NCBI RefSeq assembly: GCF_000422985.1
Contig: NZ_AUHC01000001.1
Location: 434,001 to 498,000 of the forward strand
DNA: 64,000 nucleotides
From: Erythrobacter cryptus DSM 12079
GTDB taxonomy: Bacteria > Pseudomonadota > Alphaproteobacteria > Sphingomonadales > Sphingomonadaceae
Direction of reading: 5' to 3'
Part shown: one piece after another, positions 12,076-20,342 of the stretch
Position numbering within the stretch: position 1 is the stretch's first letter
Layout of the letters: every line of letters begins with the position of its first letter
Program-made: the position numbers and the translations under genes
Notes under the pieces: model-generated
What the model was told of the DNA's origin: nothing
Database searches by the model: none
What the model saw: the letters and a program-made list of their open reading frames with translations, nothing else

Positions 12076-12650
12076 GGATCATTGCCGGCACCTGGCGCGG
12101 GCGCCGTCTGACCGCGCCGCCGGGCGAGGCCACCCGTCCCACGGCTGACCGCACCCGCGAGACGCTGTTTTCGATGCTGACGAGCCGGCTCGGCAGCTTC
12201 GAGGGCCTGCGCGTCGTTGATCTGTTTGCCGGATCGGGCGCGCTCGGGCTCGAGGCGCTCTCGCGCGGGGCGGCCTCGTGCCTGTTCGTCGAGCAGGACC
12301 GCGCCGCACTGGCCGCGATCCGCGCCAATGTGGCCGCGCTCGGGGCGCAGGGCGCGGCGCGGATCGAGGCGGGATCGGTGCTTGGCCTCGGCCCGGCGCC
12401 GCAGCCCTATGACCTCATCCTTGCCGATCCACCCTATCGCACCGGCGCGGGCGAAGTCGCGCTCGACCGCCTCTTGCGGCTGGGCTGGATCGGGCAGGAG
12501 ACCTGGATCAGCCTCGAGACCGCCTTCAACGAGGATCCGGCGGTCAAGGGCCTGATGATCGAGACGGCACGCCGGGTCGGCAAGGGCAAGCTCAACCTGA
12601 TGCGGCTGGCGCCTGCCGCACCCGACCCGGCGGCGACCCGAGGGGCTTGA
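12072..12650 (+). CDS. rsmD: 16S rRNA (guanine(966)-N(2))-methyltransferase
   Basis: This 192-residue SAM-dependent enzyme methylates G966 of 16S rRNA. The SAM-binding motif I is DLFAGSGALG (50-59) and the catalytic motif is DPPY (119-122). The N-terminal IIAGTWRGRRL followed by RPTADRTRETLFSML is diagnostic of RsmD. The GTG at 12072 overlaps the stop of the pseudouridine synthase (GTGA). It ends 6 bases before the stop of a convergent small gene. Confidence 0.95.
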   Translation: MRIIAGTWRGRRLTAPPGEATRPTADRTRETLFSMLTSRLGSFEGLRVVDLFAGSGALGLEALSRGAASCLFVEQDRAALAAIRANVAALGAQGAARIEAGSVLGLGPAPQPYDLILADPPYRTGAGEVALDRLLRLGWIGQETWISLETAFNEDPAVKGLMIETARRVGKGKLNLMRLAPAAPDPAATRGA

Positions 12651-12656
12651 GCGGGC

Positions 12657-13043
12657 CTAGCTCTGCATCGCCTCGAGCTTGCTCTTGATCTGGCCCCAGG
12701 CCATTTCGCGCTGGGCCTCGGTGAGCTTGGTCAAGGTTTCGCGGTCGGCATCATTGAGGCGCCAGAACATCGCCCGGCGCTCGGGAGTGAGCGTCCAGAA
12801 ATAGTTCTGCACCGTCGCTGTCCAGCCGTTGTAGGCCTTCTGCTTGTCAGCAGGCCAGGTCTCGACCTCGGCCAATTGCGCTGGCGTTGGCGGCGGCGGC
12901 GAAGCCTGCGCCGGAGCAGGGCGCTCCATCCCCGCATCAGTAGGGGGCGCGGCGGCCTCATCCTGCGCCGAGGCGAGCGCCGGCGTTGCGGCCAGCGCCG
13001 CACCAAGCCCGGCAAGCCCAAGGATATTGCGATAAGAGTGCAT
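12657..13043 (-). CDS. Small exported protein of unknown function
   Basis: I do not recognise this 128-residue protein. It has a clear signal peptide (about residues 1-26, ending ALASA), a Pro/Ala-rich linker, and a C-terminal helical part rich in Trp, Tyr and charged residues (WPADKQKAYNGW, TPERRAMFWRLNDADRETL). The ATG at 13043 is chosen because AGGGAGA lies just upstream and the signal peptide starts there; a longer reading from 13130 lacks both. It faces rsmD tail to tail and is divergent from uvrD. A periplasmic location is the only inference I would draw. Confidence 0.75.
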   Translation of the reverse strand: MHSYRNILGLAGLGAALAATPALASAQDEAAAPPTDAGMERPAPAQASPPPPTPAQLAEVETWPADKQKAYNGWTATVQNYFWTLTPERRAMFWRLNDADRETLTKLTEAQREMAWGQIKSKLEAMQS

Positions 13044-13272
13044 GGGGTTCTCCCTTGTGGTTGAAAGTCCCAAGCACGACGAACGCATCGCTGCCCTGCC
13101 GCTCAGTCCCCTGCAAGCCGGGCCATGCAACTATGGCGCGCGCCCTGATCGCGGCAACCGGCCCCCGCACCCATGCATCGCGCCGCGGCCACCACCGGGC
13201 GCGAAGCGTGGCGCAAAGCCGGCGGACCGTTGGCAGCCGAGCAAAAGCCGGGCATGGGGCGCGCATGGCGGC

Positions 13273-13301
13273 TTGCCCCTGCGGCCATTGTTCCCTACCT
13301 G
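13273..13301 (+). promoter_or_regulatory. Candidate uvrD promoter
   Basis: TTGCCC (13273-13278), a 17-base spacer and TACCTG (13296-13301) precede the uvrD ATG at 13314. Transcription would start about 6 bases before the ATG, giving a very short or leaderless message. The LexA box covers the -10 side of the spacer and the -10. Confidence 0.35.
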
Positions 13302-13304
13302 TTC
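13290..13304 (+). promoter_or_regulatory. LexA (SOS) box of uvrD
   Basis: GTTC at 13290-13293 and GTTC at 13301-13304 are spaced by exactly 7 bases, the direct-repeat operator bound by LexA in alphaproteobacteria. It ends 9 bases before the ATG at 13314 and would sit on the promoter. Confidence 0.8.
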
Positions 13305-13313
13305 ACGAGCGTC

Positions 13314-15629
13314 ATGAACCCCTCCCTGCCCATCCCTGCGCCCGCCAGCGATCCTGCCCCGGCCTATGCCGCACGGCTCAACCCGGCGCAGCGCGCCGCG
13401 GTGCTTGCCACCGAGGGGCCGGTGCTGATGCTGGCCGGGGCGGGCACCGGCAAGACCGCCGCGCTCACTGCGCGCCTTGCCCATCTGGTTGCCACCCGCC
13501 GGGCCTTTCCCTCGCAGATCCTGTGCGTGACCTTCACCAACAAGGCCGCGCGCGAGATGCGCGAGCGGGTGGCTGCGCATCTCGGCAGCGCGGCCGAAGG
13601 CTTGCCGTGGCTCGGCACCTTCCACGCCATCTGCGCCAAGATGCTGCGCCGCCATGCCGAACTGGTCGGCCTCCAGCCCAATTACACCATCATCGACACC
13701 GATGATCAGCTGCGCCTGTTGAAGGCGCTGATCATCGAGGCGGATCTTGACGAGAAGCGCTGGCCTGCCCGCCAGCTTGCCGGGCTGATCGATCGCTGGA
13801 AGAACCGCGGGCTGGCCCCAGACGATCTCGACGCGATCGAGAACGAAGCCTTCGCCAATGGCAAGGGCGCGGCGCTCTATGCCCGTTATCAGGAGCGGCT
13901 GCGCAGCCTCAACGCCTGCGACTTCGGCGATCTGATGCTGCACATGCTGACGATCCTGCGCCAGCACCGCGACATCCTTGCCGATTACCACCGCCGCTTT
14001 CGCTACATCATGGTGGACGAGTATCAGGACACCAACACCGTGCAATATCTGTGGCTGCGACTGCTGGCGCAGGGCCATGGCAATATCTGCGTGGTGGGCG
14101 ATGATGATCAGTCGATCTATTCCTGGCGCGGTGCGGAAGTCGCCAATATCCTGAGGTTCGAAAAGGATTTTCCGGGCGCGCAAGTGATCCGGCTGGAGCA
14201 GAACTACCGCTCCACCCCGCATATACTGGGCGCGGCCTCGGGCCTTATCCGCGCCAACAGCCAGCGCCACGACAAGACGCTGTGGACCGAATTGAGCGGC
14301 GGCGACAAGGTCAAGGTGATCGGCGTGTGGGATGCGCCCGAGGAGGCGCGCCGGGTGGGCGAGGCGATCGAGCGGCTGGAGCGCGAGGGCGCCGCGCTCA
14401 ACCAGATCGCCATTCTCGTGCGCGCACAATACCAGACCCGCGAGTTCGAGGACCGCTTCATCCAGACCGGCATCAATTACCGCATCATCGGCGGCTTTCG
14501 TTTCTACGAGCGGGCCGAGATTCGCGATGCGCTGGCCTATCTGCGGCTGATCGCCCAGCCGCAGGACGATCTGGCCTTCGAGCGTATCCACAACGTGCCG
14601 AGGCGTGGCCTTGGCGCCAAAGCGCTGGAGGCGATGCACGCCCATGCCCGGCGCACCGGCCTGCCGCTGGCAGCCGCCGCGCTGCAACTGGCTGACAGCG
14701 ATGCGTTGCCGAAACGCGCGGCGGCCACCATCGCAGCGCTGATGCGCCAGTTCCTGCACTGGCGGCAGCAGGCCGAGGTGCTGAGCCCGGCTGATCTCCT
14801 GCGCCTGGTGCTCGACGAATCGGGCTACAACGCCATGCTCGCCGCCGAACGCACCCCCGAGAGCGCCGGACGGGCGGAGAACCTTGCCGAACTTGCCCGG
14901 GCGATGGAGGAATATCAGAGCCTCGGCGATTTCCTCGAGCATGTCAGCCTGGTGATGGACAATGACCGCGCCGATGCCGAGGACATGGTGACGATCATGA
15001 CCATCCACGCCGCCAAGGGGCTGGAGTTCGATCACGTCTTCCTGCCCGGCTGGGAGGAAGGCGTGTTCCCCTCGCAGCGCGCGATCGACGAAGGGGGGCT
15101 GGCCAGTCTCGAGGAGGAGCGGCGCCTTGCCTATGTCGCGATCACCAGGGCGCGGCGCCACTGCACCATCCTGCATGCCGCGAACCGCCGCATCTATGGC
15201 CAATGGGTCAGTTCGATCCCCTCGCGCTTCATCGCCGAACTGCCCGAGGAGCACATCACCAGCCAGACCACGCTGAGCGGCGGGGTGAGCCTGTGGCGGG
15301 CAAGCTGGCGCGCGCAGGAGGATCCTTTCGCCCATGTCGCCGCCACCCGGCCCGAGCGGGGCGAGGCGCGCGGGCCCGGCTGGCAGCGGGCGCTGGCCTC
15401 GGGCTATGACAAGCGCCCGTCGCGGCTTGGCGAAACGACCCGCTCGCCCGCCAGCATCGCCGCCCCGGCGCGGCGCGACATCGCCATTGGGGCGATGGTG
15501 GCCCACGCCAAGTTCGGTCGCGGCTGCGTGATCGACCAGGAAGGCAACCGCCTCACCATCCGCTTCGAGGAGGTGGGCGATAAGCGCGTGCTTGACAGCT
15601 TCGTCACCCTGCTGGGCGAGGGCGCCTAG
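13314..15629 (+). CDS. uvrD: ATP-dependent 3'-5' DNA helicase UvrD/PcrA
   Basis: This 771-residue superfamily 1 helicase unwinds nicked DNA in nucleotide excision and mismatch repair. The Q-motif region LNPAQRAAVL is followed by Walker A GAGTGKT (42-48), VDEYQDTN (motif II), GDDDQSIYSWRGA (III), QNYRS (IV) and the motif V/VI segment TIHAAKGLEFDHVF and YVAITRAR. The C-terminus has a Tudor-like end (FGRGCVIDQEGNRLTIRFE). An upstream ATG at 13173 would add 47 odd residues and place the LexA box inside the gene; the operator just before 13314 settles the start. The stop shares a CTAG with the DEAD-box gene. Confidence 0.95.
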   Translation: MNPSLPIPAPASDPAPAYAARLNPAQRAAVLATEGPVLMLAGAGTGKTAALTARLAHLVATRRAFPSQILCVTFTNKAAREMRERVAAHLGSAAEGLPWLGTFHAICAKMLRRHAELVGLQPNYTIIDTDDQLRLLKALIIEADLDEKRWPARQLAGLIDRWKNRGLAPDDLDAIENEAFANGKGAALYARYQERLRSLNACDFGDLMLHMLTILRQHRDILADYHRRFRYIMVDEYQDTNTVQYLWLRLLAQGHGNICVVGDDDQSIYSWRGAEVANILRFEKDFPGAQVIRLEQNYRSTPHILGAASGLIRANSQRHDKTLWTELSGGDKVKVIGVWDAPEEARRVGEAIERLEREGAALNQIAILVRAQYQTREFEDRFIQTGINYRIIGGFRFYERAEIRDALAYLRLIAQPQDDLAFERIHNVPRRGLGAKALEAMHAHARRTGLPLAAAALQLADSDALPKRAAATIAALMRQFLHWRQQAEVLSPADLLRLVLDESGYNAMLAAERTPESAGRAENLAELARAMEEYQSLGDFLEHVSLVMDNDRADAEDMVTIMTIHAAKGLEFDHVFLPGWEEGVFPSQRAIDEGGLASLEEERRLAYVAITRARRHCTILHAANRRIYGQWVSSIPSRFIAELPEEHITSQTTLSGGVSLWRASWRAQEDPFAHVAATRPERGEARGPGWQRALASGYDKRPSRLGETTRSPASIAAPARRDIAIGAMVAHAKFGRGCVIDQEGNRLTIRFEEVGDKRVLDSFVTLLGEGA

Positions 15630-17038
15630 CTGCAGCCGACTTCGAGGAAGCTCGGGATCGGCCCATTCCACTCCCCGGGCCGCATCGGCGGCTCATCCGC
15701 ATCCTCGCGCGGGCGCGGTGGCCTCGAGCGGCTGGTGCTTGCGGCGCGCACGTCACCCTGAGCCGCGCGGCGCGACGTGCTTCCAGCCTTCTTCTCGGCC
15801 CTCTCATCGCGGTTGCGGCGGGCCTTGCGCTTGGCCGATGACGCACCCTCCTGCTCCGCCTCCGGGGCATCGGAAGCCGCAGCCTCGGCCCGGGCGAGGA
15901 TCTCCTTGAGGTCAACCCTCAGGTCTTCCTTGCCGAACACCTTGATCGGGCTGCCGGTGAGCTTTTCAACATTGGCGATCGCTTCGGCATCATCCTCGGT
16001 GACGAAGGTGAAGGCCCGCCCCTTGGCCCCGGCGCGGCCAGTGCGCCCGATGCGGTGGACATAGTCATCCGGGTGCCAAGGCGTATCGAAGTTGAAGACG
16101 TGGCTGACACCCTTGATGTCGAGCCCGCGCGCGGCAACGTCCGAAGCAACGAGGATGTTGACCTCGCCGCGCTTGAAGCGCTCCAGCTCCTTCAGCCGGC
16201 TCGGCTGGTCCATGTCGCCATGGATCTCGCTCGAGGCAAAGCCGTGGCGCTTGAGGCTCTGGTTGAGTTCGCGCACCGTGGTCTTGCGGTTGGCGAAGAT
16301 GATCGCGGTTTCCACGAGGTCATTCTCGAGGAACCAGCGCAGCGTCTCGCGCTTCTTGGCGGGCTTTACCGGCACCTTGAAGGCGGTGATATCGGCATTG
16401 GTCGAAGCCGCCCGGCTCACCTCGATGCGCTTGGGGTTGTTCAGGAACTTCTTGGCCAGCTTCTCGATCGGCGGCGGCATGGTGGCCGAGAACAGCATGG
16501 TCTGGCGGCTTTCGGGCAGGCGCGCGCAGATGAACTCGATATCGGGGATGAAGCCCATGTCGAGCATCCGGTCCGCCTCGTCGATCACCAGCAGCTCGCA
16601 GCCGTTCAGGAGGATCTTGCCGCGCTCGAACAGGTCCATCAGCCGGCCCGGCGTGGCGATCAGCACGTCCACCCCTTCATCAAGCGCCTTGAGCTGATCG
16701 CCCATCTGCACCCCGCCGATCAGCAGGGCCATCTTGAGATCGTGGTTCTTGCCGTATTTCTCGAAGTTTTCGGCCACCTGGGCAGCGAGCTCGCGGGTCG
16801 GCTCGAGGATCAGGGAGCGCGGCATCAATGCCCGGCGCCGTCCGGAAGCGAGGATATCGATCATCGGCAGCACGAAACTGGCGGTCTTGCCCGTGCCGGT
16901 CTGGGCGATGCCGATGAGATCCTTCATCATCAGCACCGTCGGGATGGCCTGGGCCTGAATCGGCGTGGGCGCGGTATAGCCCGCATCCTCCACGGCTTTG
17001 AGCAATTCGGGCGAAAGGCCGAGATCGGCAAAGGTCAT
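15626..17038 (-). CDS. DEAD-box ATP-dependent RNA helicase (RhlE-like)
   Basis: This 470-residue cytosolic helicase is expected to remodel rRNA or mRNA structures. It shows the Q motif (YTAPTPIQAQAIP, 21-33), AQTGTGKT (45-52), PTRELA, DEAD (153-156), SAT, and the second RecA domain with ARGLDIKGV and HRIGRTGRAG. The last 100 residues are Lys/Arg-rich and low-complexity, as in RhlE-type proteins that bind RNA nonspecifically. The ATG at 17038 begins directly at the family start (MTFADLGL); an earlier start at 17149 adds 37 unrelated residues. It converges with uvrD on a shared stop. Confidence 0.93.
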   Translation of the reverse strand: MTFADLGLSPELLKAVEDAGYTAPTPIQAQAIPTVLMMKDLIGIAQTGTGKTASFVLPMIDILASGRRRALMPRSLILEPTRELAAQVAENFEKYGKNHDLKMALLIGGVQMGDQLKALDEGVDVLIATPGRLMDLFERGKILLNGCELLVIDEADRMLDMGFIPDIEFICARLPESRQTMLFSATMPPPIEKLAKKFLNNPKRIEVSRAASTNADITAFKVPVKPAKKRETLRWFLENDLVETAIIFANRKTTVRELNQSLKRHGFASSEIHGDMDQPSRLKELERFKRGEVNILVASDVAARGLDIKGVSHVFNFDTPWHPDDYVHRIGRTGRAGAKGRAFTFVTEDDAEAIANVEKLTGSPIKVFGKEDLRVDLKEILARAEAAASDAPEAEQEGASSAKRKARRNRDERAEKKAGSTSRRAAQGDVRAASTSRSRPPRPREDADEPPMRPGEWNGPIPSFLEVGCS

Positions 17039-17103
17039 GCGCGCAGCAGGTTCCGAAAGATGAGCGACAGGGGCACTGCCGAGTTTGTCAGGCCTGCGGG
17101 CGC

Positions 17104-17132
17104 AAGGCGCGGCGTCAGGTCGCCGCGCCTTT
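17104..17132 (-). terminator. Perfect 11-bp inverted repeat between two minus-strand genes
   Basis: AAGGCGCGGCG (17104-17114), a 6-base loop and CGCCGCGCCTT (17121-17131) form an 11-bp stem 62 bases after the stop of the exported gene at 17194 and 66 bases before the DEAD-box start. The T-tract is short (TT on the minus strand, TTT on the plus strand), so it may be a weak terminator or an mRNA-protecting hairpin. Confidence 0.5.
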
Positions 17133-17193
17133 CTCGCAAACGGGCGCAAAAGTCAAGGAATCGCGCGCCTGAGAAGCGCTTGGGGCCAGAGGT

Positions 17194-17769
17194 TCAATCA
17201 TCCACCGCAACCAGCTGGCGCATCGCGGCAATCTGGCAGCGCGCCCCGGTGCGCGATTGCAGCTGGTCGCGCGCGGCGCACAGGCGCCCATCCTCGTTCT
17301 TTTCGACATAGAAGCCCGAGTAGAAATCGCGCGCGCGGCAGGATTTCTCGAGATTGACCGAGACCATCCGCTGATTGCGCAGGAACAGCACCAGGCGGTT
17401 GCCGCTGCCTGTCTGCACCCCGGCAATGCCTTGCAGCGGCACGCATTTCTCGCGCCGCCGTTCCTCGAAGCGGGGGCGGGGGGCGGCATCGGGATCGGGC
17501 AATTCGGCAAAGAGGTTGCGCCGCGCCGCCAGCGGCTGGGGCGCGACGCGGATCACCACGCGCTGTTCGATCCGCACCTGCCGTGCGCTCTGCGAGGCCC
17601 TAAGCGCCGAGAGCGGGTTGGGGAGCTGCGGCTCCTCGACCATTGCAGCGCGCGCCTCGCAGCGTGGTGCCGAGGCGGCAGGCGCAGCAGGGCGCCCGGG
17701 AGCCTCGCCCCCGGTCGTCCACGGCCAGACCAGCGCCAACGGCGCCGCCAAGGCAAACAAGCTGGGCAT
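17194..17769 (-). CDS. Exported or membrane-anchored protein of unknown function
   Basis: I do not recognise this 191-residue protein. It begins with a hydrophobic segment (about residues 3-20) that could be a signal peptide or anchor, followed by an Ala/Pro-rich linker and a C-terminal part with four cysteines (CVPLQGIAG, KSCRARDFYSGFY, LCAARDQL, ARCQIAAM). The spacing suggests two disulfides in a periplasmic domain. The start at 17769 is preferred to the longer reading from 17985, which would run through the start of the divergent FAD-oxidase gene. It sits alone. Confidence 0.65.
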   Translation of the reverse strand: MPSLFALAAPLALVWPWTTGGEAPGRPAAPAASAPRCEARAAMVEEPQLPNPLSALRASQSARQVRIEQRVVIRVAPQPLAARRNLFAELPDPDAAPRPRFEERRREKCVPLQGIAGVQTGSGNRLVLFLRNQRMVSVNLEKSCRARDFYSGFYVEKNEDGRLCAARDQLQSRTGARCQIAAMRQLVAVDD

Positions 17770-17935
17770 GGTTGCGGGCAAGGTCTCCCTCGTCAGGTGA
17801 CAGGCGCGGCGTGCCTGCCTGCAAGGGCAGGATGCACCACTGCGCGCCTTCCGCCTAGCAGCGGCAATTGAACCGTGGCTTAACTGACCCTGCACCGCGC
17901 CCGAAAGCGGTGGCACAATCGGGACGAGCTGTGGC

Positions 17936-19399
17936 ATGAAGGCCACGATGAAGCACCCCGCCCCGCCCCCGCCCACCCTGGCCACCGACTCCGACTTTCT
18001 TGCCGCGGCCGAGGCCCTGCTCGGCCCACGCGGGTTGACGCGGGACCCCGAGCTGATGCAGCCGTGGCTGACCGACTGGCGCGGGCGTTACACCGGGCGC
18101 GCCCTCGCGCTCGCGCAGCCGGCGAGCACCGCCGAGGTGGCGGCGCTGATGCGGCTGTGCGCCGCGCACCGGGTGCCGGTCGTGCCGCAGGGCGGGAACA
18201 GCGGCATGGTGGGCGGCGCGACGCCCGATGCCAGCGGCGGGGCGCTGCTCCTGTCGCTGCGGCGCATGGCCGCGATCCGCCGCCTTGATCCGGCCGCAGG
18301 GCTGGTGGTGTGCGAGGCGGGCGTGGTGCTCCAGCACCTCCACGAGGCCGCCGAGGCCCAAGGCCTGCGCTTCCCCCTAACGCTGGGCGGCAAGGGCTCG
18401 GCCACCATCGGCGGCCTCGTCTCGACCAATGCCGGGGGCACGCAGGTGCTGCGTCATGGCACCATGCGTGCGCAGGTGTTGGGACTCGAGGTGGTGCTTG
18501 CCGATGGCAGCGTGCTCGATCTCCTCGCCGCCCTCAAGAAGGACAACCGCGGGTTCGACCTCAAGCAGCTGTTCATCGGCTCGGAAGGCACGCTGGGGAT
18601 CGTCACCGCGGCAGCGCTCAGGCTGCTGCCCGCGGCGGCGGGGCGCGCCACGGCCTGGGTCGGGCTTGGCGGGATCAAGGAGGCAGGGCGCCTGCTGCGC
18701 CGGATGGAGCGCAGGCTCGGCGATGTGCTCGAAGGCTTCGAGGTGGTGCCCGCGCATTGCCTCGCCAGCGTGCTCGCCCATCAACCGGGCGCCCGTTCGC
18801 CGCTGGCAGAGCGTCACCCGTGGAACGCGCTGATCGAATGCGTCTCGCCCCATGAGGACAACGCGGCGCTCAGCGAGACATTGGAACAGGCGCTTGCCGA
18901 GGCGCTCGAGGCGGGGCTCATCGCCGATGCCGCCATCGCTGCAAACGAAGCCCAGGCCGAGGCCTTCTGGGCCCTGCGCGACGGGATTTCCGCGGCCGAA
19001 AGGGCGCTTGGCCCGGCGATGCAGCACGATATTTCGGTGCCGGTCGAGGCCATGCCCGATTTCATCCTCGCCGCCGGCCCGGCGATCGAGGCCGCCCACC
19101 CCGGCACACGCGCTGTGGCCTTCGGGCACCTTGGCGATGGCAATGTCCATTTCCACGTGCTCGCCCCCGAGGGCGCGGTGCGCGGGATATGGGAGGAGGC
19201 CGAGGGCAAGGCGATCAGCGCCCATGTCCACGATCTCGTCACCCAATGGGGCGGCTCGATCAGCGCCGAGCACGGGATCGGCCAGATGAAGCGCGATGAA
19301 CTTGCGCGGCTGCACGATCCGGTCGCGCTCGGGCTGATGCGGCGGATCAAGGCCGCGCTCGATCCCGAGGGTCTGCTCAACCCCGGCAAGCTGGTCTGA
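17936..19399 (+). CDS. FAD-linked D-2-hydroxyacid dehydrogenase (D-2-hydroxyglutarate type)
   Basis: This 487-residue flavoprotein has an N-terminal PCMH FAD-binding domain (PVVPQGGNSGMVGG, LGGKGSATIGGLVSTNAGG) and a C-terminal FAD-oxidase C domain. The probable metal and substrate ligands are His398 and His405 in FGHLGDGNVHFHV and Glu445-His446 in SAEHGIG. That pattern fits D-2-hydroxyglutarate dehydrogenase; D-lactate dehydrogenase and GlcD are the alternatives. In bacteria D-2-hydroxyglutarate arises as a by-product of SerA, so the enzyme would return 2-oxoglutarate to the TCA cycle. The start could also be the ATG at 17948. Confidence 0.85.
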   Translation: MKATMKHPAPPPPTLATDSDFLAAAEALLGPRGLTRDPELMQPWLTDWRGRYTGRALALAQPASTAEVAALMRLCAAHRVPVVPQGGNSGMVGGATPDASGGALLLSLRRMAAIRRLDPAAGLVVCEAGVVLQHLHEAAEAQGLRFPLTLGGKGSATIGGLVSTNAGGTQVLRHGTMRAQVLGLEVVLADGSVLDLLAALKKDNRGFDLKQLFIGSEGTLGIVTAAALRLLPAAAGRATAWVGLGGIKEAGRLLRRMERRLGDVLEGFEVVPAHCLASVLAHQPGARSPLAERHPWNALIECVSPHEDNAALSETLEQALAEALEAGLIADAAIAANEAQAEAFWALRDGISAAERALGPAMQHDISVPVEAMPDFILAAGPAIEAAHPGTRAVAFGHLGDGNVHFHVLAPEGAVRGIWEEAEGKAISAHVHDLVTQWGGSISAEHGIGQMKRDELARLHDPVALGLMRRIKAALDPEGLLNPGKLV

Positions 19400-19434
19400 G
19401 TTCCCGCCCCCGTGCGGCGGCGCCCGGCTGCGCC

Positions 19435-19463
19435 TTGCGCGGCCCGGCGCAAACGCCTATGCG
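19435..19463 (+). promoter_or_regulatory. Candidate sapC promoter
   Basis: TTGCGC (19435-19440), a 17-base spacer and TATGCG (19458-19463) lie in the 133-base gap before the SapC gene. The predicted start of transcription is about 63 bases before the ATG. Confidence 0.4.
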
Positions 19464-19532
19464 CGGCGGCTCGGACGGGGGCGCCACGGGGCCGACCGCA
19501 TCCACCACCACAGATTTGACCGGAGACATTCG

Positions 19533-20327
19533 ATGGCCAGCGCGCCGCAACCGCAACTTCCCTTGTTCTACAAGGATCTCCTGCCGCTCAACAGCCGCGA
19601 CCATGCCGACTGGAAGGCCGGCACGCTGGAAAGCGCCGCCCACCTCGCCGCCACCCACGCGGTGCCGCTGACCGCCGACGAATTCGTCGATGCCCAGCGC
19701 GATTTCCCGATCGTTTTCACCAGCGGTGAAAATTCGGTGCCGATCGCGCTGTTCGGGCTCAATGAAGGGGTCAACACCTTCGTCGGCCCCGACAACAAGA
19801 TCACCGAGGCGATCTATTTGCCCGCCTATGTGCGGCGCTATCCCTTCATCCTCGCCAAGCTCCAGCCGGGCAGCGAGGACATGTCGCTGTGCTTCGATCC
19901 CAGCGTCGGGGTGATCGGCAAGCGCGATGACGGCCTGCCGCTGTTCGATGACCAGGGCCAGCCAACCGATTACACCAAGGGCGTGCTCGAGTTCTGCCGC
20001 CGCTTCGAGGAAGCCGGGCAGCGCACCAAGCTGTTCATGGAGGAGCTCGCCAAGCTCGACATCCTGATCGACGGCGAGATCGCCATCACCCGCAACGACA
20101 TGCCCGACAAGCCCTTCGTCTATCGCGGCTTTCGCATGGTCGATGAAAACAAGCTGCGCGAGCTTTCGGCCGAAACGCTCGAACGCCTCGCCAAGAACGG
20201 GATGCTGGTGCTGATCTATGCCCACCTGTTCTCGCTCGGGCTGATGCGCACGATCTTCGAGCGTCAGGCCGCCCAGGGCCGCCTGCCGATGCCGGCCGCG
20301 GGCGAAGCCGCCCCCGCGCTCAACTGA
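19533..20327 (+). CDS. SapC-family protein
   Basis: This 264-residue protein matches the SapC family, named after a Campylobacter S-layer-associated gene but widespread in proteobacteria without S-layers. Recognisable parts are FYKDLLPLNSRDHADW, an FVDAQRDFPIVF segment (about 51-62), EAIYLPAYVRRYPF, and a C-terminal MLVLIYAHLFSLGLMRTIF helix. No signal peptide is present. Its biochemical role is not established; many copies lie near TonB-dependent transport or tryptophan halogenase genes, but not here. GGAGA lies 7 bases before the ATG. It converges on the N-formylglutamate amidohydrolase with a 15-base gap. Confidence 0.82.
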   Translation: MASAPQPQLPLFYKDLLPLNSRDHADWKAGTLESAAHLAATHAVPLTADEFVDAQRDFPIVFTSGENSVPIALFGLNEGVNTFVGPDNKITEAIYLPAYVRRYPFILAKLQPGSEDMSLCFDPSVGVIGKRDDGLPLFDDQGQPTDYTKGVLEFCRRFEEAGQRTKLFMEELAKLDILIDGEIAITRNDMPDKPFVYRGFRMVDENKLRELSAETLERLAKNGMLVLIYAHLFSLGLMRTIFERQAAQGRLPMPAAGEAAPALN

Positions 20328-20342
20328 GCGGGTGCGAGCGCG

